Part shown: positions 1 to 10,918 of the stretch, piece by piece
How positions within the stretch are numbered: position 1 is the first letter of the stretch
How the letters are laid out: the number at the start of each line of letters is the position of its first letter
Assembly: GCA_030063045.1 (NCBI GenBank)
Contig: JAQSEB010000086.1
Span: 952,501-1,016,500 of the forward strand
Source: Pratylenchus scribneri
Lineage: Eukaryota; Nematoda; Chromadorea; Rhabditida; Pratylenchidae
Reading direction: 5' to 3'
DNA length: 64,000 nt
Notes under the pieces: generated by a model
What the model was told of the DNA's origin: nothing
The model's input: the letters and a program-made list of their open reading frames with translations, nothing else
The model's database searches: none
Program-made: the position numbers and the translations under genes

Positions 1-912
1 AATCCACACGTTGGCACGGGCAATGCATGATTTAGGCCAATCCGTGAGCGATTTTTTTAAAATTGAAATAGAACATTTTAATACAGCCATTTCAGTACCT
101 GCACATTTCATTTGGCCATAATTCAAATAAGGAAGCAATCAATTTTGGAAGGCCATTTTAAAGCTCTAAATTTCCTCCATAAAGTGGCTTTTCTAATTAT
201 TTGAAAATTTAAAACTTTTTGTAAAATAAGCGAATTTTCCTCAAAATGTTCTGGCTACATTAAAAATACGAACTATTTTAATAGTTGGATTTAATAAAAT
301 TTAAAAAGGCAAAATTATAGAGGAAGGAAACTTTGGGTTTTCCAATGGTAAATAAAAAATTTACAAATTGGCTAATGTCTCATTGATCTTTAAACAAAGA
401 AATTGTAGGTATTTGAGTGTAAAAGACCCGAACATTTTGAGGAAAAGCCGCTTATTTTATAAATAATTTAAATTTTCAAAAAATTAGAAATGCCACTTTT
501 TAGAGGACATTTAGGGCTTTCAATTGGCATACCGTCTTCCCAAATTGGTTACTTCCTTGTTGAGCTATAGCCAAAAAACTGGCTCGATATTGAAATGACT
601 GAACTGGGAATGTCCTAAAAATCTCATCATTCTAAATTAATAATTTTATAGGCCAATTCCCACGCCCAAGAAATTGCAACACGTGGCGAAGAAACTGTCG
701 GAAAATTCGACTCCAATTTTGGGGCGATAACCACCGGTGTGGAACGTATTTATGGGGCGGCCAATCATCGGGTGGAAGAAGTGCCCGTTGGCATGTTAAT
801 TGCATTTGGTTGTGCCCTTGGCATTCTCTTGGTGTTGATGATGGCCTGGATTGGCGGCATTTTGGCGGAGAAATTTTTGAAGAGGATTTGGTCGAGGCGA
901 GAGACCGAATAA
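1..912 (+). CDS. C-terminal part of an unrecognised single-pass membrane protein (5' end outside window)
   Basis: Two exons are visible, 1-43 (cut by the window edge) and 652-912, joined in phase 0 by a GTGAGC donor and a TTTTATAG acceptor. The last exon encodes a polar stretch (SHAQEIATRGEETVGKF), then GVERIYGAANHRVEEV. A strong hydrophobic helix follows (VGMLIAFGCALGILLVLMMA, then WIGGIL), and the protein ends in a short basic tail (LKRIWSRRETE). This predicts a type I-like topology, with the visible polar part outside or lumenal and about 13 residues cytosolic. I do not recognise the family. The 608-bp intron is AT-rich with no clear element. The reading frame, codon use and splice sites look genuine, so this is a real gene end, but no function can be given from the sequence. 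Confidence 0.6.
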
Positions 913-1036
913 ATTCATATTTAATGTCTTTAAATTTTTTCGGAATATATTTAATTTGCCAAAAAGATTATAACAGTTCAGTCTTCAGTAGACCCCCAAA
1001 CTTTATATCCAATCGATTTTCTCAACGAAACCATCA

Positions 1037-1298
1037 TTTATGTTTTGGTTTAGGTTTAATCAATTCTAATTTAATTTTGAACCATTAAACCAAAATGGGT
1101 TTAAACCGTTTAAAACCCATTAATTGTTGACCAAACCAAAATTGGTTTAAACCGTTTAATACCCTTTAATTGTTGACTAAACCAAAATTGGTTTAAACCG
1201 TTTAATACCCTTTAATTGTTGACCAAACCATAACCAAATTATATACCATTCAATGCGTTTTGACCAGCTCTATACAATTGGGTATACTGTTTTGTGAT
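1037..1298 (-). repeat. MITE-A foldback element, tail-to-tail intergenic copy
   Basis: Reverse-orientation copy of the element repeated throughout this window. It has the terminal block near TTGGGTATAC, the size marker TATATACCATTCAATGCG, and about three tandem core units built on GGTTTAAACCGTTTAATACC and TTGACCAAACCAAAATTGG. It lies between the convergent gene ends at 912 and 1495. Confidence 0.75.
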
Positions 1299-1494
1299 GT
1301 GAAATGTATTGGATAAACTCTACTTAAAACCATTATAATTATTTTTGTCCTTAATTCTTATTTTGTTATCATAATCAATTTCAACAATTCAACATTATCA
1401 TTTTTATCACAAATATATTCACAAATCATTTTTTAAAACATTATATAAATTATGATCAAAGAAAATTCTCCCAAAATTCATCAAAATTTTATCA

Positions 1495-4400
1495 TCAAAC
1501 AATTTCATATTTTTCCGTGCTCATCGATTGATCCGCCGTGAATTCCACCTCCTCGCCACTTTGCATTTTCTCCACACTTGACACCTAAAATTAAAAGTTA
1601 AAATGAGAATGCAAAAATTTTTGGGTTTTACCGTAATTTTGCAACATGGCTCGGCGGATGAGAAACGGACTTGGACCGGGAAGAAATGGTCGGAATGCCC
1701 ATTTGGGGTGGTGAATTCCAGTGTACCATTTCGGGTGCTTTTGTCAATCAAAGGCAGTGTCCACAGCAATTGGGCCTTGGATCGTTGGAATTCGTAGGAG
1801 CCCTCGCATTCCGAAATGATTGGTGCGGTTGCGGGGCTTAAAATGAGGGAATAATTAAGATTTTTAAGATTTTTCATAAGTAATTTCATTTTTTGACCTA
1901 ATTTATGAACTATTTTGGCACTTTTTGGAGGAAAATTCATTAGAAAACTGCAATAAATAAGAAAAAACCACCAATTTTGAGGTTTACGATATCTACTTCT
2001 ACTTAACTATTTTTACCTATGTTTAGGCTGGCAAGGATTTATAAAGAAGATTTTAAACATTTTTTGAGAATTTTTGATCCAAGGGGGACCTTTTACATTT
2101 GCAATATTGTGGTCTCGGATTCGAATCCATTCAAGGGCAAATATTTTTTTATTGAATTTGGTAAACAATTTCATGGATTTTTACAAAGTCTGCGCAGTAC
2201 TCTTAGGCCAACTAAAATAATTCTAACAAAAACACGAAGTGCTAAATTAGCTAGCATTACCGCAATTAGTATTTCTAAGGTTTTTAGACTATCCTAATTC
2301 CTAAGAATTAAGGTTTTTGGGTATTTAATTTCTTCTTAAAATTTTTTGATAAAAAATTAAATGTAAAGACTTACGGCAATGGAATTGTGATTTGCACATT
2401 TCGAAGTTGCAAATCCTCTCGTTGAAGAGTGTATTCAATGTTCACAACGCAGCCATCCGGCGATTCATTGGGCCAACAATTCACTAAAAATGATTTTAAT
2501 AATTTATGGTATTGAAAATGCCGAAAATATTTAAGGGTTTATCCTACATTCCCAAACCATATACCCAAAATTGGATAGAGCTGTCAAAACGCATTGAATG
2601 GTATATAATTTGTCATGGTTTGGTCAACAATTAAAGGGATTAAACGGTTTAAACCCATTTTGGTTTGGTCAACAATTAAAGGGTATTAAACGGTTTAAAC
2701 CAATTTTGGTTTGGTCAACAATTAAAGGGTATTAAACGGTTTAAACCAATTTTGGTTTGGTCAACAATTAAAGGGATTAAACGGTTTAAACCCATTTTGG
2801 TTTGGTCAACAATTAAAGGGTTATTAAACGGTTTAAACCAATTTTGGTTTGGTCAACAATTAAAGAGTATTAAACGGTTTAAACCAATTTTGGTTTAATG
2901 GTTTTAAACTAATTTAGAATTATTGCTTAAAACCCAAACCAAAACATAATCTACATCTACATGATGTGTTTTGACGAGATCTATTGAATGAATTTATGAT
3001 TTTGGTGGTCTCTAATACTAATTTTTGAACATTATTTCCCTTAATAATTTAATTTTTTCAACTTACATGTCAATGGCAAAGTGTCCTCATCCGGCAATTG
3101 AACGCTCCATTTCAGCACGCCAACATCCACTCCAACCGGATATGGTTTTTGTTCGGATTTGAGACGGAGAAGGGAATTGGATTGCCACGCCTGCTTGTCC
3201 AAATTTGGATGGACCTTTAGAAAATATGAAAGGAATTATTGGGGTTTTTGTAATGTTTTTTTGTTCAAATGACAATATTTCGTTGAGAAATGTATTGTAG
3301 AATAATTAAAAATGCTTAAAATTGTTTTACCAGGTTCAAAAAAAAATAACTTCCTCTGAGGGGATTCGAACCCGAGACCTAAATTTTGCAAAGGGTGAAG
3401 GCTGAAGGGTCCCTACATTGGTTGGAAATTTTCAAAAAAAATTTTTTTCAACTAGAAATGTACTTTAGAATGTATTAAAATGAATAAAAGTGCCTCGAAA
3501 AAAATAGCTTCCCCTGAGAGGATTCGAACCCATGACCTTATTTTTGCAAAGAGTGAAGGCTGAAGGGTCCCCACTTTGGATGAAAAATTTCAAAAATTTT
3601 TTTTCAACTAGAAATGTACTTTAGAATGTATTAAAATGAATAAAAGTGCCTCGAAAAAAAATAACTTCCTCTGAGAGGATTCGAACCCGCGACCTAAATT
3701 TTGCAGACGTGAGGGTTTTCCCACTAAGCCAAAAATTCGTATTATTTTTTTTTTGGTAGAATGACTTTAAAAACTCTAATCCACCTTAAATTTTGCCCTA
3801 ATCTAAGTCACTAAAAGATTTAGGGTGCAAATCTAAAATAATAAAATTTGTGATTGTGGTTTTATGACCTGAATTTGTGCCCCTTTTTGGCCTTGGGAAA
3901 GATCGCGTTCACGGTAGCCGGGCATTTGGCGAATATTGTTTTGAATTCGAATGGCCACCGTGTTGAATTGAGGGTCGGAAATGCACAGGGAAATGGAACC
4001 TTGAATCTTTAAATATAATTAATTATTATTTTAAATAAGTGTAATCGAATTTTTTGCTTAAATTTTTAAATTGAATATTTAATTAATTAGAAAATAAAGT
4101 GCTTGGAAAAATATGGTCAAAACTACAGGTTTTTGCTTATTTGACCAAATCTTTAGGTTTGGCTAAATTTTAAGGATTTTGTCCAAAATTAAGGTTTTTC
4201 ATTTGTTTGGTCAAAACTTTAGGTTTTTCTGGCCAAAATTTCAGATTTTTTCTTTAAGGTTTTTTAATCCAAATTTTCAGATTTTAGTTTTTTTTGGCCT
4301 AAATTTACGTTTTTTTGTTTCTTTTGTCAAAAAACTTTAGGTTTTATTGCTTTCTTTAGTCGAAACTTTCTCCATTTTTTTCCTTCAACCAAAATTTTAG

Positions 4401-6418
4401 GATTTTTTTTTCTGAAAAATTCTTTTACCATTAAAAATTAATTTATAAAATATAAAAAAACCTCAGCCGAATTCAATGCTCCGCCGCGCGAAAGTACGGC
4501 ATTCAATTTTTCCAAACATTTGAAATGGACCGGTCCACTCTTTGCGTCCACATTCCCAACTGGTGTTGGTTGGGCGGCATTTGAGGTCAAAATGGATTCC
4601 TTTTTTCGCATTTTTGGAATAATTTTAAATTTTGATTAAAAAACCTTTTCAATGGGCACCCGTTCGCCCTCTGTCCGTAATTGTTGCAAAAATGCATCCT
4701 CATTTGCCGTTGATTTAGCGCCCAATTTCAATGCTTTTCCGCCTCCCACCGGTTGTGCGGCCGTCGACTTTTTCATCCCGCCAAAAAGTCCATTTCCACT
4801 GCCACCGCCGCCAAAACCGGTCGATGATGAATCCTTGATGGCCGATGTCAACTCGGCACGGGCCTGGGCCGAACTAATTCCAGTGGCCGAGGCGGCTGAA
4901 CCTGCAAAAATTTTGGCAAAATAATTTATACAAAAATAAATGTTATTTAAGTTGACGAAAAGAGTTAAGGCCAATAATGGTTAAGAGTTTATCCTAAACC
5001 GTATACCCAGATACCCAAAATTGGATAGAGCTGGTCAAGAAGACGCATTGAATGGTATATAATTTGTCTGGGTTTGGTCACAAATTAAAGGGTATTAAAC
5101 GGTTTAAACCAATTTTGGTTTAACGGTTCAAAATTAAGTTAGATTTGGCTAAACCCAAACCAAAACAAAGTCAAATGATGCGTCTTGACTAGATCTATCG
5201 ATTGGATATGCTGTATGCTATAAGACTAGGGATAGGGATGAACCGATGAACCATTACAATCTTTTCGAAAATATTTTAATTATTTATTCAAGAAAAAACC
5301 TCCAATCCCCGTTTTCAAGTGTTTCTTCAGTTTCTCTTGTCGTTTAATTTCCTTTTCCTTCTCCTTCATCAAAGAGGATGCAGCTTTTTGTTGTGCCTAA
5401 AATTGCAAAAATTAATTTAAAAATTCCAAAAATAACCCACAATTTGCATTTGATTAAAAACGCGTTCCTCGTGCGAATCCATTTCTGTGAATGTTCGAAT
5501 TTGGGCCAAATTCACTGATTCACGATAGCCAAGGGCAACAATTTCGTCGAAAGCGAATATCAGATCAAAAGCTTTGGCCGTGATTTCAGCCTCTTCATTC
5601 GTGCGACAATATTCGGGAATCTATGATGGAAAGAATTTATTGATTTGAAAAATATCGATTTTTGTATTTTTTGATTAAGTTTAGGACAAATTGAGACCTT
5701 AAGTTTAGGTTAAACGGAGACCCTTAAGTTTAGGGTAGACCTAGACCTTAAATTTTGGTCAAATCGAGACCTTAAATTTAGATGAAATCGAAACCTTTAG
5801 TTTAAGTTAAATTGAGACCTGTAGTTTAAGTTAAATCGAAACCTTAAATTTTGGGTAAATTGAGACCTGAAGTTTAAGGTAAACCGAGACCTGACACCTG
5901 AAGCTTAGGATAAACCGAGCGCCGAGCCTTTAAGTTTAGATTAAATTGGGATCTTAAGTTTAGGACAAACCGAGACCTTAAGTTTAAAGTAAAATGAGAC
6001 CTTAAGTATACGCTTAAGATAAATTGAAACCTTGAATAAATTCAAAAACTAACCACTCGAGCAAATAGACGCAAAGTTTCCAAATCCTCGAGAATGTTCG
6101 ATGCTTTTGTGGTCACCAAAACCATGTAAATATTGTCCAGCGGTTGATAAACATATCTAACACTGTCTGTCTCCACAAAAGTGTGCTGGCGTTGACCTTA
6201 ATCAGAAATATTGATTTGTGTCTATTTCAGTAATTTACTTTTGTCGGATGTGACCAATTTTGGGAATGCGTCCAGCAGACCCTCAAGTCGAGCACGCGTC
6301 ATGTCGGCAACATATTGGCGCGTAACAAGCGCTGAATAAAATAATATAAAATTGGTAATTGTTTAAAGGAAAAACCTTTGCCGGATTTTGTGAAAACTGA
6401 AGCAGCAATCAGCACCAT
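1495..6418 (-). CDS. ARCN1: Coatomer subunit delta (archain, COPI coat)
   Basis: Delta subunit of the COPI coat (F-subcomplex), which acts in Golgi-to-ER and intra-Golgi retrograde vesicle traffic. Twelve exons on the minus strand: 6376-6418, 6239-6331, 6054-6196, 5441-5620, 5300-5396, 4645-4901, 4462-4599, 3869-4006, 3067-3214, 2375-2483, 1632-1836 and 1495-1584. Phases agree throughout and give about 546 aa, close to the family length (511 in human). The N-terminal longin-type domain begins [14 protein letters not shown] and contains [17 protein letters not shown] and [21 protein letters not shown] charged coiled stretch ([18 protein letters not shown]) and a Gly-rich linker ([15 protein letters not shown], then [11 protein letters not shown]) follow. 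The mu-homology domain holds [29 protein letters not shown] and [10 protein letters not shown], and the protein ends EKYEIV. Introns carry MITE-A, SINE-like and minisatellite sequence. The acceptor of exon 7 (AAAAAAG) is weak but required by phase. Confidence 0.95.
2545..2995 (+). repeat. MITE-A copy with about seven tandem core units (ARCN1 intron 9)
   Basis: The left terminal block (CCATATACCCAAAATTGGAT) is followed by TTGAATGGTATATAATTTG. Then comes a run of roughly 43-bp units, each with TTTGGTCAACAATTAAAG and GGTATTAAACGGTTTAAACC, and a right half with reversed terminal motifs. Most other copies here have only one core unit. Confidence 0.85.
3335..3740 (-). repeat. Three tandem copies of a tRNA-derived SINE-like element (ARCN1 intron 8)
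   Basis: Three roughly 140-bp units. Read on the minus strand, each has a GGGTTCGAATCC-like B box (forward strand near 3368, 3518 and 3677-3687), followed by a T-run terminator. The rightmost unit also has a clear A box, TGGCTTAGTGGG, at 3720-3731 (minus), about 33 bp upstream of its B box. This is the spacing of an internal Pol III promoter. The T-arm stem does not pair properly, so it is not a functional tRNA gene. Confidence 0.7.
4085..4400. repeat. Degenerate tandem repeat in ARCN1 intron 7
   Basis: Irregular units of about 25-30 bp built on TTTAGGTTTTT and GGCCAAAATTT, decayed and T-rich on the plus strand. They occupy most of the intron between exons 7 and 8. Confidence 0.55.
4980..5250 (+). 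repeat. MITE-A single-core copy (ARCN1 intron 5)
   Basis: Shows both terminal blocks (left CCCAAAATTGGATAGAGCTG, right ATCTATCGATTGGATATG) and one core unit containing GGTATTAAACGGTTTAAACC. Confidence 0.8.
5690..6050. repeat. About 22-bp minisatellite filling ARCN1 intron 3
   Basis: About 15 units of the type GAGACCTTAAGTTTAGG with TTAAAC or TAAATC spacers, imperfect. No other array in the window uses this unit, and it occupies nearly the whole intron. Confidence 0.7.
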
Positions 6419-6895
6419 TTATTCGATTTATTGTTCTATTTTTATTCGCTAATTTTTAGCTTAAAAAGTTCAAAAAAAAGTCAAACAATAAAACCAAAAA
6501 ATGTAGGTATTACTAATTAAATCCGTGAATATTCTGATTAATTTTCTTTCCAAATTCATAAAATCTATTAATATTTCTCCAAAAAAGGCAACAAATTAAT
6601 TAGGAAAGGAACATCGTGACGTGGATTTAGGTGGAAAGGACGAATAAGCTCCTCTTCCATTCCAAATCAGTGAACGGACTATTATACCAAATGTCCGCAA
6701 TTTTGACGGTGCAAATAATAAATTGAAAATATATTATTCGTGTTAATGAAAGAAATAAAGAATTCAAATGTCATTTTATTTATCCGTAATAATTTAATAA
6801 TTAGGGAAAAGAATAACAATACAAACAATCAATAATTTTAATCATTTTCCGCCAATAATTTTGCACAAATATTTCCATCTCATTTAGGTTTACAA

Positions 6896-8049
6896 TTAAT
6901 CATCGATCATCGACTTCAATGTTTGTTCCTTAAAAAATCAATTATTATGAATTTGGAATGTTTTGTGACTAACCTTCAACTCCTGAAGTCCCAATTGTTC
7001 GGCCTCGTCAAGCAATTCTGGCAATCCAATTTTAGGGAAGTTGCGTTGTTCAAGCAGAGAGATCAAATATTTCTCGCTATAATCCGCCATCATTGGAATA
7101 TCGTATTTGACACTGAGTTTGAGTATTTTCATGACCATTCTGTCTGAAACTGTGAATATATTATTTTCATTATTTTCATATTTTTATCAAACCGTTTAAA
7201 TCCTTCGAATTTGGCGGGTCCTTGACCATTGTATTGAACATTCCGGAAGCATGCACCATCCACCCCATAGCCATTGAAGCATAAATCATTGTGGAAAATG
7301 CACGAATATCAAAGCCAGCATCCTCGTGGATTGTGAATGAATCAATTGCATCCATGGTGCGGCGTTCTGACCAATTGCCAAAAAATAAATTGTGAAAATA
7401 AGTCGAAATTGAGGCCAATGCCTGAAAGTTGAATTTATTTTAAAATTTTGCTTTAAAAGCTGACATGTTTGTTCACTGCGATGACTCTTTCCACATTCCG
7501 TTGTTCATTTCCCTTTTGACTAGCATAAATGAATCTCAAATCAGTGTCCAATGCCATCATCCTAAATTCAAATCAATTAATCCAATTAAAAATTATGAAT
7601 AGGTATTAATATTAACCTATGTTTGGAATTGCTGCGAAGAACGTTGAGTTCAACCTCCAAAATTGCGTCTACTAAGCCGCTCCAATTGAAAAAAACTTTG
7701 CTGAGTTCAAAAACACTGCCATTATGGAACATGCATCCGTTTCCGTTTCTTCGAATTCGATGTGAATGCCCAAACATATCTCTGCTTTTAATGGAAATGT
7801 TGACTTCGGCCATCCAAAGTTTATCCTTGCATTCTTCATTGCAGGTTATGAACAGATCGAACCTAGGTATTCCATTCACTTGATTCCGTTCCACTTTAAG
7901 GCACCTATAAATTTGAAATTTTTCAAGTTATAATTTTAAAAAACTGACCAGTTGAACCCGTCAATGTTTTTGCTTTCTTTCCATTCATCACTTGCGGCAT
8001 CAATGGTGAGCAAAAATGTGTCAGATTGTTTATTATTCACGTCGGCCAT
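6896..8049 (-). CDS. MATH-BTB domain protein, candidate cullin-3 substrate adaptor
   Basis: Six exons (7949-8049, 7617-7904, 7465-7561, 7193-7421, 6974-7143, 6896-6928) give about 305 aa. The N-terminal half looks like a nematode MATH domain: DTFLLTIDAASDEWKES, then FDLFITCNEECKDKLWMAEV and KVFFNWSGLVDAI. The C-terminal half is a BTB/POZ domain: VERVIAVNKHALASISTYFH, FGNWSERR, then EDAGFDIRAFSTMIYA. A BACK-like helical end follows: LSVKYDIPMMADYSEKYLIS and PELLDEAEQLGLQELK. Proteins of this class recruit substrates to CUL3 ubiquitin ligases, and the family is large in nematodes, so a specific orthologue cannot be named. The start ATG at 8047-8049 begins MADVNNKQSD. It sits head-to-tail with ARCN1, with a 477-bp gap. 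Confidence 0.8.
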
Positions 8050-9136
8050 AGTATTTATTCTATCTATAAATAAGTCGTATGATATGAATTGTTTAATATT
8101 TATAAAATTAATTTAAGCTAATTTATAATGGACTTTTTAGATTTTCGAATGATAAAGGTATTGATTGGTATTATAATCATTTCCAAGTTTATTAGTAGCT
8201 TCCTTGCTAAAACAGTGAGCTAATAATAGGTAGGCGAAAATTCTACATTAATCAACCAATAAAATTAGAATTATAAGCTGCTGCATGCAGTGCAGAATGC
8301 ACTGCATAGTGCATAGTGCTGCACTGCTTGCTCTGCTTTTACCAGTACCGTAATATAATTATTAATATTTTTATGACATTTTATCCAAACCGGTTTCACT
8401 TTTTAATAGAGACCGGCAAAATGTCATCTGCGGGATTCCGGACCGGATTTCGGATTGGGTAAATTTGGGCCGGATCAAGCAAAAAAGCTCCGGATTTGGC
8501 CGGATTTTTAAAAATCTCCATAAAATGTGCCGGATTCCGGACCGGATCCAGTTATAAAATTTTTTCTCCGGATTCCGGATTCGGCTAAAAATGGCCGGAT
8601 CCGGCAAAAATCCGGTCCGGTGCCGGTCTCTACTTTTTAATTTTTTTTTTATTTACAGAGATGGCATGGGAGGATTAAACCAAAAAAACCAATGATAATT
8701 TCTGATTTATCATGTCGAAAAACCCTTAAAACCAGTTGCAAAACATTGATTAAAGTTAAACTCGCAAAAACATGGTTTGGTTGGAATGTTTTAAATTACT
8801 TTTTCGATGAAAACTGGAAACTCGCAAACACAGAAAAACCAAATCAATTAAATGTAATTTAAAATCAGAGATTAATCAAATCATTAAATGTTTCGATTTC
8901 GATTAATCTTGCTTCCAAAAATTCGCTAAATATTAATAAATGTTTTTCCAAAGAAAACCAAATTAAAAAGGTAAAATATTGCCTTGGAAATCACAAATCA
9001 TTCATCAAATATTAATTTTTTTTATCAATATAAAGGTTTAGAAAAACAAAAAGATTAAATAGGAATTGTGACGTGGAAATTTTAAAAAATTAAATAAAAA
9101 TTCATCCATTCGTCTTCATCTCCATTCTTTACCAAA
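8050..9136. other. Intergenic spacer between the MATH-BTB and FKBP genes
   Basis: No coding sequence seen. It holds the hAT-like element at 8407-8632 and, just before it at 8278-8335, a cluster of overlapping palindromes built on TGCAGTGCA and ATGCACTGCAT. The remainder is AT-rich and featureless. The part just left of 9137 is the 3' flank of the FKBP gene. Confidence 0.5.
8407..8632. mobile_element. hAT-like non-autonomous element with 8-bp target-site duplication
   Basis: The ends are inverted repeats, TAGAGACCGGCA at the left and TGCCGGTCTCTA at the right. The flanks are a perfect 8-bp direct repeat, CTTTTTAA, at 8399-8406 and 8633-8640. The 226-bp body has no ORF and is dense in CCGGAT and GGATCCGG motifs, unlike the surrounding AT-rich DNA. 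TIR plus 8-bp duplication fits the hAT superfamily. No transposase is encoded. Confidence 0.8.
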
Positions 9137-10863
9137 TCAGAGTTCATCGCTACGCTTAATCAGCTTGTGGAGTTCAATGTCAAAATGGAGTTCGGCACCG
9201 CCTGGGATTTCATCGCGTCCATTTTCTCCGTAACCTGAAAAATAGGCCAAAATGATTCATAGAATATTTTAATGAAAAAAACTGACCCAAACTGGCAGGA
9301 ATTATCACTTTTCGGCGTTCTCCCTCGCACATTCCGGTCATTGCGCGATCCATCCCAACAATAACTTCGCCCTTGCCCAACTTGAAAATGAATGGAGTGC
9401 CTCGGGAATGGGATGAGTCGATGAATTTGCCGTCGGCAAGATGCAGGGTATAGTGTTGGTGAATGGTGTCACCGACCGAGGATCGACGGCATTTGTCTTC
9501 GGCAATTTTGTGGGTGACCTGAATTAAAATTCTTAACTCATTTTTATGATTCTAATTATAGTATTTGATCCAGAAATGTATGTTTGATAATTCTGAAAAA
9601 ATTTCCCTATGGGATTCGAACCCTTGACCTAGATTTTTGAAAAATGAAATTTTAAAAAATTAAAAAATTAAATTTTTAAAAAACATAGCCAACCTAAACC
9701 TAGCCCAAATCTATGGTTGAAATTTTTTGTACTTTTTTAATGAATTTTCTTCACCTCAATTTCGAGCCCATCCTCCTCACGCCATTTTGCCCCTGGCACT
9801 GGTCGGAACAAATCTTTCAGCTGGACCACATAATAGAGGACTTGATCCTTTTTGATGCCATCTCTGAATATTTTTTTTCCTTTATTATTGAAAAATTTCA
9901 TTTTATGGCCACCTTTCTCGGCCGGCATCGCCGAAGCCCAACTTTCCGGGAATCACCACTTTCCGCTTTTCTCCAATGCACATTCCCGTCATTGCCCGGT
10001 CCATTCCATCAATTACTTGTCCGGCGCCCAATTTGAATTTGTATCTGAAGAAAAGAAAAATGGAGAAAAGATTCTTTTGCTAAATTGCCAAAAGCTTATT
10101 ATGTTTTGGTTTAGGTTTAACCAAATTCTAACTTAGTTTTGAACCATTAAACCAAAATGGGTTTAAACCGTTTAATACCCTTTAATTGTTGACCAAACCA
10201 AAATTGGTTTAAAACCGTTTAATACCCTTTAATTGTTGACCAAACCAAAATTGGTTTAAACCGTTTAATACCCTTTAATTGTTGACCAAACCAAAATTGG
10301 TTTAAACCGTTTAATACCCTTTAATTGTTGACCAAACCATTCACAAATTATATATCATTCATTGCGTCTTGACCAGCTCTATCCAATTTTGGGTATATGG
10401 TTTGTGAATTTAGGACTTTCTTTCGGCAAAAAACCCTTTTCCCCTCTTTTAAGTAATCTAATCTAATGTGAAAATCTTTTCCACTTTTCCATCCATCATT
10501 GATGTCGCGGACCTACGGTTTTTTATTGAAGTTGGAGCCAATTTCTTTGCCATCAGAATCCGACAATTTGTAGAATTGTTCCACAATATCGCCGGGCTCA
10601 CTTCTGATTAAACATTTCTCCTTGGAGATTGGACGAATTATTTTTATGTCCAATCCATCGTCATCCTTGAATAAATCATAATAAAATTCTGTTTTTTCCA
10701 ATTTATTTTCTACCGTCCAATGCAAATTTTGGCCCTCGAATTCATTGCTGTCATTCGCCTTTTTCTTTGCATCTGCGGCCGAAATCGTAATGTCGTTGAG
10801 GAAAATACAAACAAACCCTAAGGAAAGGAAAATTTGGGAGGACAAATTCATCATTTTACTCAT
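9137..10863 (-). CDS. ER-resident peptidyl-prolyl isomerase with two FKBP domains
   Basis: Catalyses cis-trans isomerisation of prolyl bonds, probably on secretory proteins in the ER lumen. Five exons (10517-10863, 9913-10044, 9755-9863, 9287-9518, 9137-9234) give about 305 aa. It opens with a signal peptide ([15 protein letters not shown] after MSKMMNL). FKBP domain 1 includes [20 protein letters not shown] and [18 protein letters not shown] domain 2 includes [28 protein letters not shown] and [16 protein letters not shown]. The protein ends KLIKRSDEL, and SDEL is a plausible ER-retrieval signal. Both domains have Met where FKBP12 has the pocket Trp59 (GMDRAM versus GWDEGL). Domain 1 also lacks the FDSS-type pocket residues that domain 2 partly keeps, so domain 2 is the likelier active one. 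It resembles the C. elegans fkb-3/4/5/7 group. Intron 1 holds a MITE-A copy. Confidence 0.9.
10095..10410 (-). repeat. MITE-A copy with about four core units (FKBP intron 1)
   Basis: Four successive units with TTGACCAAACCAAAATTGG and GGTTTAAACCGTTTAATACC. It ends with the terminal block TCTATCCAATTTTGGGTATA near 10376. Confidence 0.85.
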
Positions 10864-10918
10864 TTTTCTTTAAAAATATTTTCTGTATTAATTGGAGCAT
10901 TTTCCCTTTATAAATTAT

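Noticed and set aside
3660..3735. Possible functional tRNA gene (A box, B box, terminator)
   Set aside because: The T-arm stem does not pair, no proper anticodon arm or acceptor stem can be drawn, and the sequence is one of many similar copies. It is called SINE-like instead.
4085..4400. Telomere-like TTTAGG / TTAGG motifs
   Set aside because: The units are irregular, of variable length and inside an intron of ARCN1. They do not form a TTAGGC-type nematode telomeric array.
4652..4924. Plus-strand ORF antisense to ARCN1 exon 6
   Set aside because: It is the shadow of the Gly-rich linker exon of ARCN1, whose minus-strand reading has clear homology and splice sites.
8278..8335. TGCAGTGCA palindrome cluster as a transposon end
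   Set aside because: No matching terminal partner or target duplication was found. It was left as an unexplained local palindrome cluster.
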